Shown here: one piece after another, positions 1-10,484 of the stretch
Layout: each line of letters opens with the position of its first letter
Numbering within the stretch: position 1 is the stretch's first letter
From: Paraglomus occultum
Taxonomy: Eukaryota; Glomeromycota; Glomeromycetes; Paraglomerales; Paraglomeraceae
Length of the DNA: 12,948 nucleotides
Reading direction: 5' to 3'
Assembly: GCA_910592205.1 (NCBI GenBank)
Contig: CAJVPJ010001046.1
Coordinates: 1 to 12,948 of the forward strand
Notes under the pieces: generated by a model
What the model saw: the letters and a program-made list of their open reading frames with translations, nothing else
Databases searched by the model: none
What the model was told of the DNA's origin: nothing
Program-made: the position numbers and the translations under genes

Positions 1-189
<189 letters not shown>

Positions 190-230
190 ATTAATTAAAA
201 TTATTGAATAGAAATATATAAAATCAATCA

Positions 231-236
231 AATAAA
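231..236 (+). terminator. Poly(A) signal of the GDP-L-fucose synthase gene
   Basis: A canonical AATAAA lies 42 nt after the TAG stop, in AT-rich sequence. The position fits a short fungal 3' untranslated region. The actual cleavage site is not determined. Confidence 0.6.
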
Positions 237-239
237 GTT

Positions 240-2100
240 TACGCAACTAACAGTATTACTAGTATTGAAAACTTTCAGTTTGTGCGAAGATCAGCTATAA
301 CTCACTCGCTCACTTGAATTGCTTTCTTAGCTAATGAAGAATAGAAATTGAAAACAATTAATTTAGGTGAACTTGCTCACATACGGATTTCTGGATGAGA
401 TATGGAAAAGAGGCGATTTTATACACATGTCTTTGTCAACTGTAACACGCACCACGGCTTTATTAAAGATCGTCTTATAATCTCATCACTTTCAAGACGC
501 TTTAGATTTGAGAATATCCCAGGACGATATTACTCCGATACGGGGAGTTGGATAGTTTCACGGGATGCTTGTGCATAACAAACTTTTTCCTTTTGCACGC
601 TCTTATTGTTAAACATTTGATCAATGTCTGTGGTATGTTTTCCACCGAGTATGAAACGTCCCCATGATCACTCCATCTTCGAAGTGTGCTCGTGGATATT
701 CCATAATTTTTTTGTATCGTGTTCGCGAGTTTATAATTATGCGCGTCTTTACTTTTTTTATTTTATTTTTGTGCGTTTGAGATTGTCTTTTTGGCGACGT
801 TTATATACTTTCTGTCGTACAGTGGGTGTTGGTGTGTACGTTTATGTAAACTTTTGAGTTTGCTTATACGTGGATTTATTCAGCGAAAAATGCAGAAATA
901 ATGCAATACAGTACGAAGCTAATGTTCAAAATTTAATAACTTTACAATTATTTGCGTAGGATTCTGGCACAATCTATCAGAGGATGAAGTCAACTGAACG
1001 TCGGAGTAATTAACTCAATGAACATTTGTTCAATCACAAAAATTTAACGCTCATCTGCATAAAAGGTAATGGTGAAAAGAATTGATTATGATGTACATAT
1101 CAATAAAGTTCTCCAAACAAGCATATTATTGAAAAACGGGTCATTCTTTGTTACAACTCATCGACGTGTTTTGATCTCGTGCGACATAATGATATTTACC
1201 ATAGTCAAATAAATAATATTTTCATGTACAAAATGATAACCCAGATAGTATGGATGGACGATAAATAGTTGAAACGAGCATATGCCTTACAAATAAAGGG
1301 CTGAGCAAACACGTTGTATCTGCTGTACGATGATAATCGCGTCGAACTCAATTGTAAAAGTAAAGCTAAGCCTTTATTTAACAAAAGCTGAGGGCATGTG
1401 ACAGCACCAACGGAACGCAGACCATAAGGTGAACAAACCGCGAATGTCCACCGTAGTGAGAAAACGCAGATGATTCTCCTAGTCGCATAACCACATTCGA
1501 AATTCTCAACATAAAGAAGAAAAAATAACCTTAAAGTTCTGCATAAAATCGCTTGCAAAAACTCTGACTCTTTCTGCATCTTTTTTTAGTATGAAAAGGT
1601 AAAGTCAGGTTGCTGATAACGATATTCATAGAAACCAAGAAAGCTGTAATCTTCTGGACATTGTGAGGAGAAACGCGCTGCTTTGATTGATATGTTCTGG
1701 TCATCAGACCGATCCGATAATTTCTCATTAGTCAATCGTGCTCCTTATGTCAGTTTGCATATTAATAATATTTACTACGTTATTTATTTTCTCTATCCGG
1801 CCGCGCTCTCATGTCAATAAGATTGATCTTAGAAACTAGTCAGTATTTAAAAAATGTGTGGGTATGTAAGAAGATTTTCTGTAAAGAAAAACGCCAGATC
1901 AAGGGTAGACATAACGTATGATGATAAGCCGACGCGTTGATATCATGCATAATAATTTTGCGACAAAGAATATTGAATTATCATTATTACATCCTTGTCA
2001 ATGATTTCAATTGTTTTGTAAAGTATAAATAAATATGTTCAGAACGTTGTTTAATGAAAAGCAAAAGATATGTTATGCGCAAGTCAGCTCAGGTAAACTG
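240..2100. other. Intergenic region, no supported gene
   Basis: I read both strands here and found no stretch with recognisable protein family motifs, no tRNA or rRNA signature and no transposon ends. The short open frames (for example 624-857 on + and 1205-1728 on -) are rich in Phe, Tyr, Leu and Cys in the way that translated AT-rich noncoding DNA is, and they lack convincing splice continuations. The region probably holds promoter and spacer DNA and perhaps old, unrecognisable repeats. Confidence 0.5.
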
Positions 2101-2120
2101 AAGAAAGGATTCGACAGGCA

Positions 2121-2408
2121 ATGCGAATAAACAGAAATGCCCAGACGACGAACTCATTAGGGACATTGGGTCGGAAATGCAAGGGCTTGCATCCATTTGG
2201 GAACGATCGTACCGGGGAGGTTGTCGTTACCAGGAAGGAGCGGCTCTGCAGACTTCGTAAGAGCTTGTCGAGTGGGTTCTTGGCAAGAACAGTACTACTC
2301 AGTTCGGACGTCAACCTTAATGACACCGAATCCGGTCAGCTTGCCGAAAATCTATTATCAATCATTACCTATCTTCACAGCAAGGCATATCGGACTCAGA
2401 TCAGCTGA
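2121..2408 (+). pseudogene. Possible N-terminal part of the Fanzor relic
   Basis: A 95-codon open frame starts with ATG at 2121 and ends just before the recognisable Fanzor core. It includes KCKGLHPFGNDR and other Cys/Arg-rich text. The overlapping frame from about 2275 to 2400 reads SWQEQYYSVRTSTLMTPNP. Fanzor proteins commonly carry a variable N-terminal extension ahead of the conserved core, and the placement, strand and frame-switching here fit a decayed version of that. I cannot match it to a named domain, so linking it to the nuclease is inference from position. It could also be unrelated flanking DNA. Confidence 0.35.
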
Positions 2409-2419
2409 AAATCGAAAAC

Positions 2420-3442
2420 AGAGAGATTAAAAACACGAAAGATACGGCTTTACCCAAAGTCCAAGAAAGAGAAAGGTTAAAAAAGTGGATGGGAACTGTG
2501 AGATGGACTACAACAAAGTTCTTTATATGGTGCAGGACGACGGAATCACCGACATGAACGTCATACAAAGGCACTACCTAAACGATGAGTGCTTCACAAC
2601 CTCTGGGTAAAAGAGATCCCTAGAGAAGTACGTTCGTAAGCGATTCGACATTTAAGAGCAAACAAAACAACAAGAAGTTGCATGCAAATAATTTTCGAAT
2701 GAAGTGTCGATCGAAAAAGGATCGAACACAAACCATTTCGATCGTTGCGAGGGATTGGAATACGCGTTCCTAAAGAATATTATCGTCTCAGAGCGATTGA
2801 CAGGTATCAACAATACGGTTAACATAACTATGAATCGCCCGGGGCATTTTTACTTGTGTATTTGCGTTCCTTTGGATATCATTGATAACCAAGATGATGT
2901 TCGGGGAAAGGTGATCACGCTCGATCCAGGTGTTCACACGTTTATGATCCCGACGGTCAATTAATTAAGTGGTGGTAACGGTGATTTCGATAAAGTATTC
3001 AAATTATCCAAGAAGCATACAACCAATCCATAATTGATCAACGAGTGCCATCATCAACTGGTTATGTCAGAATTACGAGATCATTCTTTTACCCAAGTTC
3101 GAACCTTCGAGGATGGTTTTGAATAACAAGCGAAAGATTCGATCGAAGACAGCTCGTGCGATGCTGACTTGGTCGCATTTCAGGTTTCGGATGTCTTACA
3201 TCACAAGTCGAGGGAGTTCAAGGTCATTGAATGCACGGAAGAGTATACATCAAAGACGTGTGGAAATTGTGGATTCGTAAAAAACGTTCAAATGTGATTC
3301 GTGCGAGGTGATGGATCGGGATGTGAACGGCGCCAGGAATATCTTGCTCAAATATTTAACAGCGTCAGGTTTTGGCCTGACTTTGGGACTTGAACCTATA
3401 TGGGATACAGACTCCATTCCAAATAGGCAGAGCTTGTTTTAA
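2420..3442 (+). pseudogene. Decayed Fanzor (eukaryotic TnpB-like) nuclease gene
   Basis: Family-typical blocks occur in order on one strand. They are KKWMGTVRW (about 2480-2506), then YNKVLYM in another frame; WVKEIPREVR (2604-2633); FRMKCRSKKDRTQTI (about 2697-2740); RPGHFYLCI; TLDPGVHTF with the RuvC-I Asp at 2923-2925; DPDGQLIKW; a block with LLPKFEPSRMVLNNKRK and TARAMLTWSHFRFR (about 3060-3190); EYTSKTCGNCG (3241-3273); and CDSC followed by MDRDVNGARN, with the RuvC-III Asp of DRD at 3315-3317. The last frame runs to TAA at 3440. Fanzors are RNA-guided nucleases related to TnpB and Cas12, spread by eukaryotic transposons. The copy is broken: frame changes occur near 2506, 2600, 2945, 2972, 3210 and 3293, and in-frame stops at 2637 and 3031. 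No transposon ends or partner transposase were found, so Fanzor1 versus Fanzor2 is undecided. Confidence 0.9.
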
Positions 3443-3454
3443 TTGAGATTTTTT

Positions 3455-3460
3455 AATAAA
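3455..3460 (+). terminator. Possible poly(A) signal after the Fanzor relic
   Basis: AATAAA lies 12 nt after the residual Fanzor stop, inside a T-rich run. It may be the old element's own signal, but such hexamers are common in AT-rich DNA. Confidence 0.3.
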
Positions 3461-3497
3461 ATCATCCAGTGCTTATTTTTGCTAGCCCATCCATTGG

Positions 3498-3520
3498 ATA
3501 ATAATAATCATAATAATCAT
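3498..3520. repeat. Short ATA/ATC microsatellite
   Basis: A run built from ATA and ATC triplets in the spacer after the Fanzor relic. It looks like simple low-complexity sequence, with no sign of a function. Confidence 0.6.
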
Positions 3521-3925
3521 AAAAGAGTTAACTTGTCCATCCCCGAGCAGTTAATTGTGTGTGACTTCTGTGTGTTACCTCCACTAATTCTTAGTAATAG
3601 GTAGCATTGATGTTTAACCCAATTAATGAAAGTAAGACAAATCTGTGACATTCAGCAGTGTGGCGTTGCGCTTAATATTAATGTTAATGGGAATAACTTT
3701 AACACTTGTGGTCTTTCCATATTGGGCGTTTCAGTTGTGCCAGACAAGAGAATAAGTAGACTCTGTTGTCTGGCTTTAAAATAAGAATTATAGAAAAGAT
3801 GACAGCACAGATAATGATAACAGGTAAAATACACTTAGATAGCTTTTCGTATTATTGTTGGTAACAATGCAGGGTATCACTGCACTCAATTAAATATGGA
3901 ACTTTCCCCACGCTTGTACGTGTAC

Positions 3926-3934
3926 ATCACGTGA
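3926..3934. promoter_or_regulatory. TCACGTGA E-box palindrome upstream of MED12
   Basis: ATCACGTGA lies about 122 nt before the MED12 start codon and fits the RTCACRTG site bound by fungal Cbf1-type bHLH factors. Nearby GTACGTGTAC adds a second partial palindrome. Its position is right for a promoter element, but no transcription start is known. The same TCACGTGA occurs again at 12528-12535, far from any recognised gene, so chance remains possible. Confidence 0.35.
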
Positions 3935-4055
3935 TTAAGATATACCTCAAAGTCTGAGAATGAAGCCTTTGTAAACTGACTTTTTTCCTTCTAAACCTTA
4001 CCGGGCTTGTTCTTCCAACAATATTTCACTTATAGCAAGTGAACCAACCCATAAT

Positions 4056-7000
4056 ATGAAGAAATTTCAAGTGGCCCCACCGCCCAATTTGGCACGACTT
4101 CATCGTGCAAGGGAGGAGTTAGGTATGTCGTAGAAACGGTTTATGTTATATAGTGTAAAGTATGAATGATGCATTGCATTTTAAGCATCGGCACAAACGG
4201 TTAAACAAAGAATGATGTAGACTACCGAGTCACTCACATTCCATTATATTTTTATTACCATAGGCCACCCGGAATTTACTCCTCCCAGAACGGGTCAAAT
4301 AGAAGAACAAATGACGGACCATAATGTGCGAGCCGGTTTTTCGGAGCCGTTGTTCGTCGACGATGAGAATGGGTCCGCTTATGAGTTCTTTGCGAGTGAC
4401 CTGGCAACTCCCAACATATTAGCATCGGTGGAGACCTCGTTTCTCGAGATAATACGGAACCAACGGATGGGTGTGGAAATGCTTGACAGGTAATTGCAAC
4501 TGAATGGACGAGTTTTGTGAATATGTCGGAAACGAATTAGACATAATTGATATTTATTAATGATTAATTAATAATAGCACGCATAATATTGAGTTGCCGC
4601 CTCGTCGTCATCTGTCGGATAAGGATAAATGGTTTGATATGCTGGCTTCGGACGTTCCATTAAAAAACTTGGTTCAGATTTTTCCCGGCTCGTAAGTAGT
4701 AATAGTAAAATCGCATAGTAATTCACATAGTCTATCAGACGGCATGATTTACTTGTAATTTTGACAGTCTTGATTGGATGCACCTGTTGAGAATTGCATC
4801 TGAGATTCAAGTTCCATATGTGAGGACTATTTGGGCAATAAAAGTACTTACCAAGTATATGGAAGTCGAGGTAAACGATTATATTGTTATATCATTTTCC
4901 GTAATTATAAATGGTATTGATGATTGTAAGTTTACATATCGCAGAACAAAAGCTTAAGCTTTGATGGCTTATGGGATCGCAATACATGTCAATTCCTACT
5001 TGGTCAGCTTGATTATTTTGATGCCGCTAAATGGGACTACAGGTTATTTTTCCGAGATGCTCTTAATCATTTTTTGTTCTCAATGTCGCAAACCTTATTT
5101 AATCTGGTTTTTGTGTTAATATAGTGTGCGATTAACGAAATACATGTATGATGATGGACTTCTAGGACAGAGGTTTCTAAGAGACACGCTGCTCTATTTA
5201 ACCAACGAAGGTGACGATGAATGGCGGTTGGCCATTTGGCTGTTTCTTGTTCAGACGTTTTTATTTGAGTATCAACGCAGCATATCTTTGATGCGCTTGC
5301 TACTAAAAGCACTATTTAATCAGTTAACAAAGGTAAGAAATACTTGTAGCGTGAAAGGGCAAGGCGAGTCTCTATAAAACCCAGCTGATGTTAATTGTAA
5401 TACGAACGCTGCAGCTTCGTAGGAATCCAGATAACATATCGAGTCCCGATCTACCATATGTAATGATTAAGAACATGTTACAGGTAATTGTCTGCTAAAA
5501 AAGCAGATATTCGTATAATAATATTGTTATCATTGCCCGCTACTATCATTTTACTAACGCTATTTTAAATCAGGGTCTTCTTTTAACAGATCCAGACACT
5601 TTTGTTTTGCCACGACGATGGTTTGGCGAGGAATTGCGTGAGCTTATTCGAACTGCATTGGTTGAAGATGATTCTAAAGCGCCAGTTCCAGCACAGATAA
5701 AAGTAAAATTACAGAAAATATTTGAGGAGATCAACGAAAGAAACGAGATAATTGATGACAAGCGAGCACTAACAACAGGACGTTTCAGAAAAGATGATGC
5801 TGATTCGGAACCATCTACATTAACCAAGGTAAAAAGCAAGTACATCCAATCTGCATACAGTCAGTTATTATGTCTCTGACGTGAATGACATTCATCATAT
5901 AGATACTCGACAATGTTAAAATGCCACCAGACTATCAAGTTCTCGTAAACGAGTATTTCTCGTCAAAGACAACTGACCTGTCAAATTTAGAGAAAGAATT
6001 ATTCGGGCACATATATACTTTGTGCTATTGGGCGGTTACTCATCTTAGAAGTGGAGATCATAGAGTCTACATTGTCAGTAATGTACTGACCGCTTGGAAG
6101 AATAATGCAGCGAACGGTGCAGAGAAGAACCGACGACAGGCATTCCTACAGAATGCATTACTCGATTTTTTGGATAAATATTCCCTAGTTGAAACTGGTC
6201 CTAGAGCAGAAGAAGGTATTTGATTATGCTAATAAGCAATGTATTGAAATAATAATATTTTGCACTTTTGCAAGCGTAAGACAACTAAATGTACTATTAT
6301 ATTTAGACATAGGAGCCGTTTCTCAGTTGTTCGCGGAGCTAATAAGATGTGGCCATTTCAGTAATCTACAGTATATGTACCGTCTAATATCAAGAGGAGA
6401 TTTTACGCCTTCGAAAATACAAACTGAGAGAACGCTTCGGCATATACAATACATTCGATGGTTCCCCATGCAAACTAATAGTCAGCACCAACTAAGCCAG
6501 AGACGAAGAATGTTAGGTTGTGTAGATAATGTCCAGGATACAGAGTTCATAGAAAAAGTCAAAGACAAAATCAAAGAGAAGCTGTCACATTCTTTTGGAG
6601 ATCAAAGTAAGTGCCGAGTTTTAAATTTAAATAACTGAAAATATTTCACGTAAAGCTAGACACGGATACTGAATTATATCTATTTTGTTAGATAATGAGC
6701 TTAAGGAGGTTATATTTGATGATCCAACCAAGGACTTTGGCTTATTTTTGAACTTTGACCGTGAGAGCATTGACTTAATATCAAGGGCAACAAAATTTGT
6801 ACAGTTATACATAACAAAAACTTGGTTGATGCCAGCCGTAAAAGGTTTTGTCCTAAATGTGACGTACGTATGACTATTCTTAGTTGATTCTGTTAAATAT
6901 GGTTGCACTAAATACAGAGTTTAAATAGAATCGACGAAGAGAACTGGCGGAATCCATCGGACCCCGGGTCTTCTTTACTCAGCTCTCGACAGTTTTCAAT

Positions 7001-9952
7001 CATAGTGGAAGTTCTTGAGCTCACAAAAGACTACAACTCTTTGATAGAGGCGAGTATCAAACATAAATTTATCTGACATTATGCAGCATGGAATCAGTTA
7101 TTTTGTACTGACATCGCGCCTGCCTTCAATTGTAAAGATTGCCTTATGGGTGTTAGAGCACACGATGGAAAAAAGCATGTTTCTGATAATACTGGATATA
7201 ATAAAGCGACATGAAGTTATATGGGAAGCAATGAACAAAATGGCTACTATTGTGAATGCATTTTTGGTCAAAACCGAGCAATTGCGTAAGAAAAATGCTG
7301 TCGAATTATCCATTGTGAAGTATCTCCGCAAGTTTACCGATATACCAGCGGACAAAAAGGCACAGCTCGAGAAGGATTTACTAACCCCAATCAAGGTACT
7401 TTCTCACAATCTCATTTTATCGTTTAACGTAAACAATAAACCATTCTCATCCTTGCTATATTTTCTTTTGTCAGTACCCTCTGTTCACCGCTATAAGTCG
7501 TCACCGAAAAAATCTTGGGCCGGTTGATTCTACTCTTATGAAAATTCACGGCTTTCGAATCTCAATAGCATCTAATATCGACGGCAAATGGATAAAATCC
7601 GAATCAACAACAGGCTATCTCTACGTCATGCTTGATGCTTGCGTCAGAGCTGTTAGCACCTATAAAAATAGTTGCGAAGATTTCCTCGAGATTCGTCGAG
7701 TAATTATTATTTTTGGCGATATTCTGCGTGAAATCGGAGATCGGACCCCGCTTGGTTTGGATGGGGTAATGCGAACATGGCTTATCAACCATTCCCAAAC
7801 CTGTAAGACTGAACGAATAGATCGAGTCGATAAGCTAGATTGGGATGAAGTGGATAAAGTGAATGATCGAGTGATGAGTGAAGAGTCGCCGACATGGTTT
7901 TTACTATTTATAGTGACCTTGGTGTCAAAAAGGCTGGTTTCTATTAAGTGTATTTTACATGAAATGTGTGACCGATATTTGACACCTGTAGCAGAGAAAA
8001 TGAGAAAACATGAGGAGGTAGATAATGAAGAATTGAACGAGTGTGTAAATTCATGCCGGTTGTTGGGTTTACTGCTTGTTCAAGGTGGCCTTGACTACGG
8101 GACAGATTTGCGATTGACTATTATGGTACGTTTGCAATGTATAAATCTCTCGGAATGCGAACATTTTCGAATAATTCAATCTTCATACTTGTTTTATTCC
8201 AAATCAGGAAATTCAAGCGCTGAAAACGCAATGCAAGGAATCCGACTTTGGTCTTGGCATTCTTGATATGTTGTCTGTCACTTTCCATAACTTCGCCATA
8301 ATAGAAACACTGGTTCACGCTCAAAATTCAAAAATAGCAAATGAAATAGAACAATTCCAAATGGCACTCGCTAACACCGAGTGGTTTGTACGACTCTGTA
8401 CGGAGAATGTGTCTGGAGTGCATGACAAATTTATCAAAGCATCGAAGAAATATGGATTGAGGAAGGTTGAATCGAGGATGATTGACATTGTACAGTTATC
8501 ATTGGGAAGCCATGATGGAATTGGTAAGACATTGACTATGCGTGGGTAGTACTAAATTTGGAGTTTGTAATTTCCTCATAACACGCCTTTTTTCTTCAGA
8601 CGGATATGCATATACACGTTCAACAAACGCATTCATAAACTATTTCAAAACGGCCTTTTCACAAATTGATACATGGAACTTTGAGAAACGCCGTATAGAA
8701 TTTAGCCTTGTTATGGATCAGATAATGGTTCTTAACTCCACCGGAGATCATCTCGACAAAGACGGCGATTCATCCGTGTCAATGGACGTGGATGAAGCGA
8801 ATCTCAAAGACTGCATAACGGAATATTTTTGGAAAGAATTAGTGTTACAAGGTAGACTTGACTGCGATACTGTCAGCGCAATTGTGAAAGACGTGCGGCC
8901 TGACATTGCGAGAGAGGTAAGAGAATTAACCAAAGTATCTGAATTTAATGAAGAAGCGATAAGTTTGATAAAGTTTCCTGCTATATTTTTACCAAATATC
9001 TTTAACATCTTGTATTATGCATATAGTTATTTGAACAAGGAATGTTAGTCATGAAAACGCACACCGAGCTGATCCCTGGAATCGAAGAAGTATTCCGATC
9101 CTTATTGTCTTCTGTCAAAGATAATCGTAAAATCGATTTTTGCGAAGTTTTATTAGAACAAGTGCAAGTTCTGGTCGATAGCAACGAGGACAACTTTGAG
9201 AGAAGGTGAGACGGAAGCAATCACTGAATAAATATAATATTGGGAAATGAATTATCGTATTAAATTTCTTTGTTATGTAACTCGTTTCTAGTCTTCTGCC
9301 TCGTATAAAATGTTTTCTCCTGGTCATAAAGATACCTCTGACGCTATGTAGACAAGCTGTGGTCTCTTCGAACGATCCTACCAAGGAGAGTGACCTTTTG
9401 GGACGGTGGATTATTGCTCTTACTCATTTGCTTGGCGATAGGCGTATACACCAGAATGGAGCGGGGGTAACAAAGTTTAGATTGATTTTAGATCTTGTCA
9501 CTATGCTTCACGATGGTAAGTAACGTTGAACGACTACGAGATAAAATGCAAGTTGTCTTTGGTAGTAACTAACGGGGAGTAATGCTTTTATTGTATTTTA
9601 GAAATGCCAGTGTCATTCCGGAATCACACTATTGCCAAGCTGAGGGTTAGTGATATGTGACTTATTAGATTAAATCCAATTATTTTTTGTAAAGTAATTA
9701 ATCATACATCTATATTCTGTTATCTTATAGCAACATGACTTTACTATTCCTCCAGTTTGGGGTGAACGTGTAAAACGAGTTCTGCCATGGCAATCAGTAT
9801 TAGGTGATGTTAATGGATCACGCAAACGTCCCTGGGAGCTGATTGGAGGTCTAGGAGAAGATGATGATTATTCTTGGACTCCGATAAGCCTTCGTGCGTT
9901 TAACGCTCGACTTGTACGCAATACACGTCGAGTGAAACGTAGAACTATCTGA
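4056..9952 (+). CDS. MED12: Mediator complex subunit 12 (Srb8), 20 exons
   Basis: MED12 is the scaffold of the nuclear Mediator kinase module (Cdk8, cyclin C, Med12, Med13) and activates Cdk8. My exons are 4056-4122, 4264-4489, 4578-4691, 4768-4870, 4945-5042, 5125-5332, 5415-5483, 5574-5828, 5903-6215, 6307-6606, 6692-6867, 6918-7049, 7138-7395, 7475-8125, 8208-8523, 8600-8916, 9027-9205, 9292-9515, 9602-9645 and 9731-9952. The frame stays open throughout and gives 1,423 residues. Residues 23-48, with PEFTPP and MTDHNVRAGF, match the N-terminal Med12 domain (human PPDVYP, LTALNVKQGF). KWFDMLA, VRTIWAIK and MYDDGLL follow in the same order as in human MED12. YTLCYWAV (about 418-425) is the LCEWAV signature, and YMYRLISRGD follows. 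The tail is basic (RNTRRVKRR). No in-frame ATG lies between a TAA at 3972 and 4056. The glutamine-rich tail of animal MED12 is absent. The family call is firm; two junctions are uncertain (6864-6919 and 7050-7156). Confidence 0.93.
6864..6919 (+). other. MED12 intron with two equivalent splice solutions
   Basis: Two donor/acceptor pairs keep the reading frame. GTATGA at 6868 with CAG ending at 6917 gives a protein join reading TYSLNR. GTACGT at 6864 with GAG ending at 6919 gives TLNR. The first has the better acceptor, the second the better donor. Mixed pairs run into a TAA. The choice changes the protein by two residues only. The CDS entry uses the first pair. Confidence 0.55.
7050..7137 (+). 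other. Probable GC-AG intron of MED12
   Basis: The exon ends TTGATAGAG and is followed by GCGAGT, which resembles the GC donor consensus AG|GCAAGT. The acceptor is TGTAAAG at 7137, with a TACTGAC branch-point-like site at about 7106-7112. The 88 nt size fits the neighbouring introns, and the join reads NSLIE then IALWVLEHT. Reading through without splicing meets a TGA at 7075. A GT-AG alternative exists: donor GTATCA at 7054 with acceptor TTAG at 7156. It also keeps frame but would drop the hydrophobic ALWVLE segment, so I prefer the GC donor. Confidence 0.55.
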
Positions 9953-9969
9953 ATGACAAGCTATAGCTA

Positions 9970-9985
9970 AAGAGGCACGCCTCTT
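9970..9985 (+). other. Tight hairpin in the MED12 3' untranslated region
   Basis: AAGAGGC and GCCTCTT form a perfect 7-bp inverted repeat separated by AC, starting 17 nt after the stop codon. With a realistic loop the stem would be five or six pairs. No known regulatory class is recognised. Confidence 0.4.
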
Positions 9986-10221
9986 GTGATGAGCTTTGAC
10001 GTTCTCTTTTCCTATATAGACGTAGTACTAGTATCATTATTGTTAGTGTAGTACTGTTTTTTATTTGCAAGCTTAGACATGTAACTGAATTCGGCCGATT
10101 TCACTATTTGTTGGGTGAGTCGATAGAGCATAAAAAGAATTGGTAGTTATTTATTGTTATGGACTTTTCCTATGTCTTGTAACGTTGTAAATAATGGGAA
10201 TATATGTAGATAGACCAAATC

Positions 10222-10227
10222 AATAAA
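10222..10227 (+). terminator. Poly(A) signal of MED12
   Basis: A canonical AATAAA lies 269 nt after the MED12 TGA, with no better candidate nearer. The exact 3' end is not known. Confidence 0.5.
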
Positions 10228-10484
10228 GCTTTACCCAAGATGTAAATATAAATACATTACGACCACGATTTATCATCACCAGAAAAATTTCCAAACATTC
10301 CCTTATCCGAACGCCACACATAGATGGTTGCGCTTGTAATGAGCTGTATTCCTGCAAACTTTCAACATATATTAGTATGTAAACGGTCTGGTTTACTTAC
10401 ACATGACTTCAATCAACCGAAAATGTGAAAAGTTAAGTTTCTCGACCTGAACGTTTAAAAATGTGCACAAATAGAAAATTATGC

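Larger units (their letters stand above)
3443..3890. other. Intergenic spacer, no supported gene
   Basis: No coding signature was found on either strand between the Fanzor relic and the MED12 promoter region. A 60-codon open frame on the - strand (3652-3834) has no recognisable motif and no splice continuation. The only structure noted is the trinucleotide-like run at 3498-3520. Confidence 0.5.

Noticed and set aside
624-857. 77-codon open frame on the + strand
   Set aside because: The text is rich in Phe, Tyr, Val and Cys, as expected of translated AT-rich DNA. There are no motifs and no clear splice continuation.
1205-1728. Two overlapping - strand open frames
   Set aside because: No recognisable family, biased composition and no conserved-looking blocks. 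They could not be joined into a convincing gene.
3097-3112. GTTCGAA sequence resembling a tRNA B box
   Set aside because: It lies inside the Fanzor coding block (PKFEPS), and there is no A box or cloverleaf around it.
2040-3560. Terminal repeats or target duplications around the Fanzor relic
   Set aside because: Flanks compared by eye show only weak AT-rich similarity, so no element boundary can be supported.
3652-3834. 60-codon - strand open frame before MED12
   Set aside because: Short, Cys/Leu/Tyr-rich, no motif. It lies in the spacer before the MED12 promoter.
4568-4810. - strand open frame across MED12 exons 3 and 4
   Set aside because: Antisense shadow of real MED12 exons, which have splice sites and family similarity. 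The same applies to the other - strand frames between 5067 and 9384.
8917-9048. Readable in-frame sequence after MED12 exon 16 (VRELTKVSEFNEEA)
   Set aside because: It looks protein-like, but it follows a consensus GTAAGA donor and ends at a TAG at 9046. Splicing to 9027 gives the continuous join ARE/LFEQGM, so it is treated as intron.
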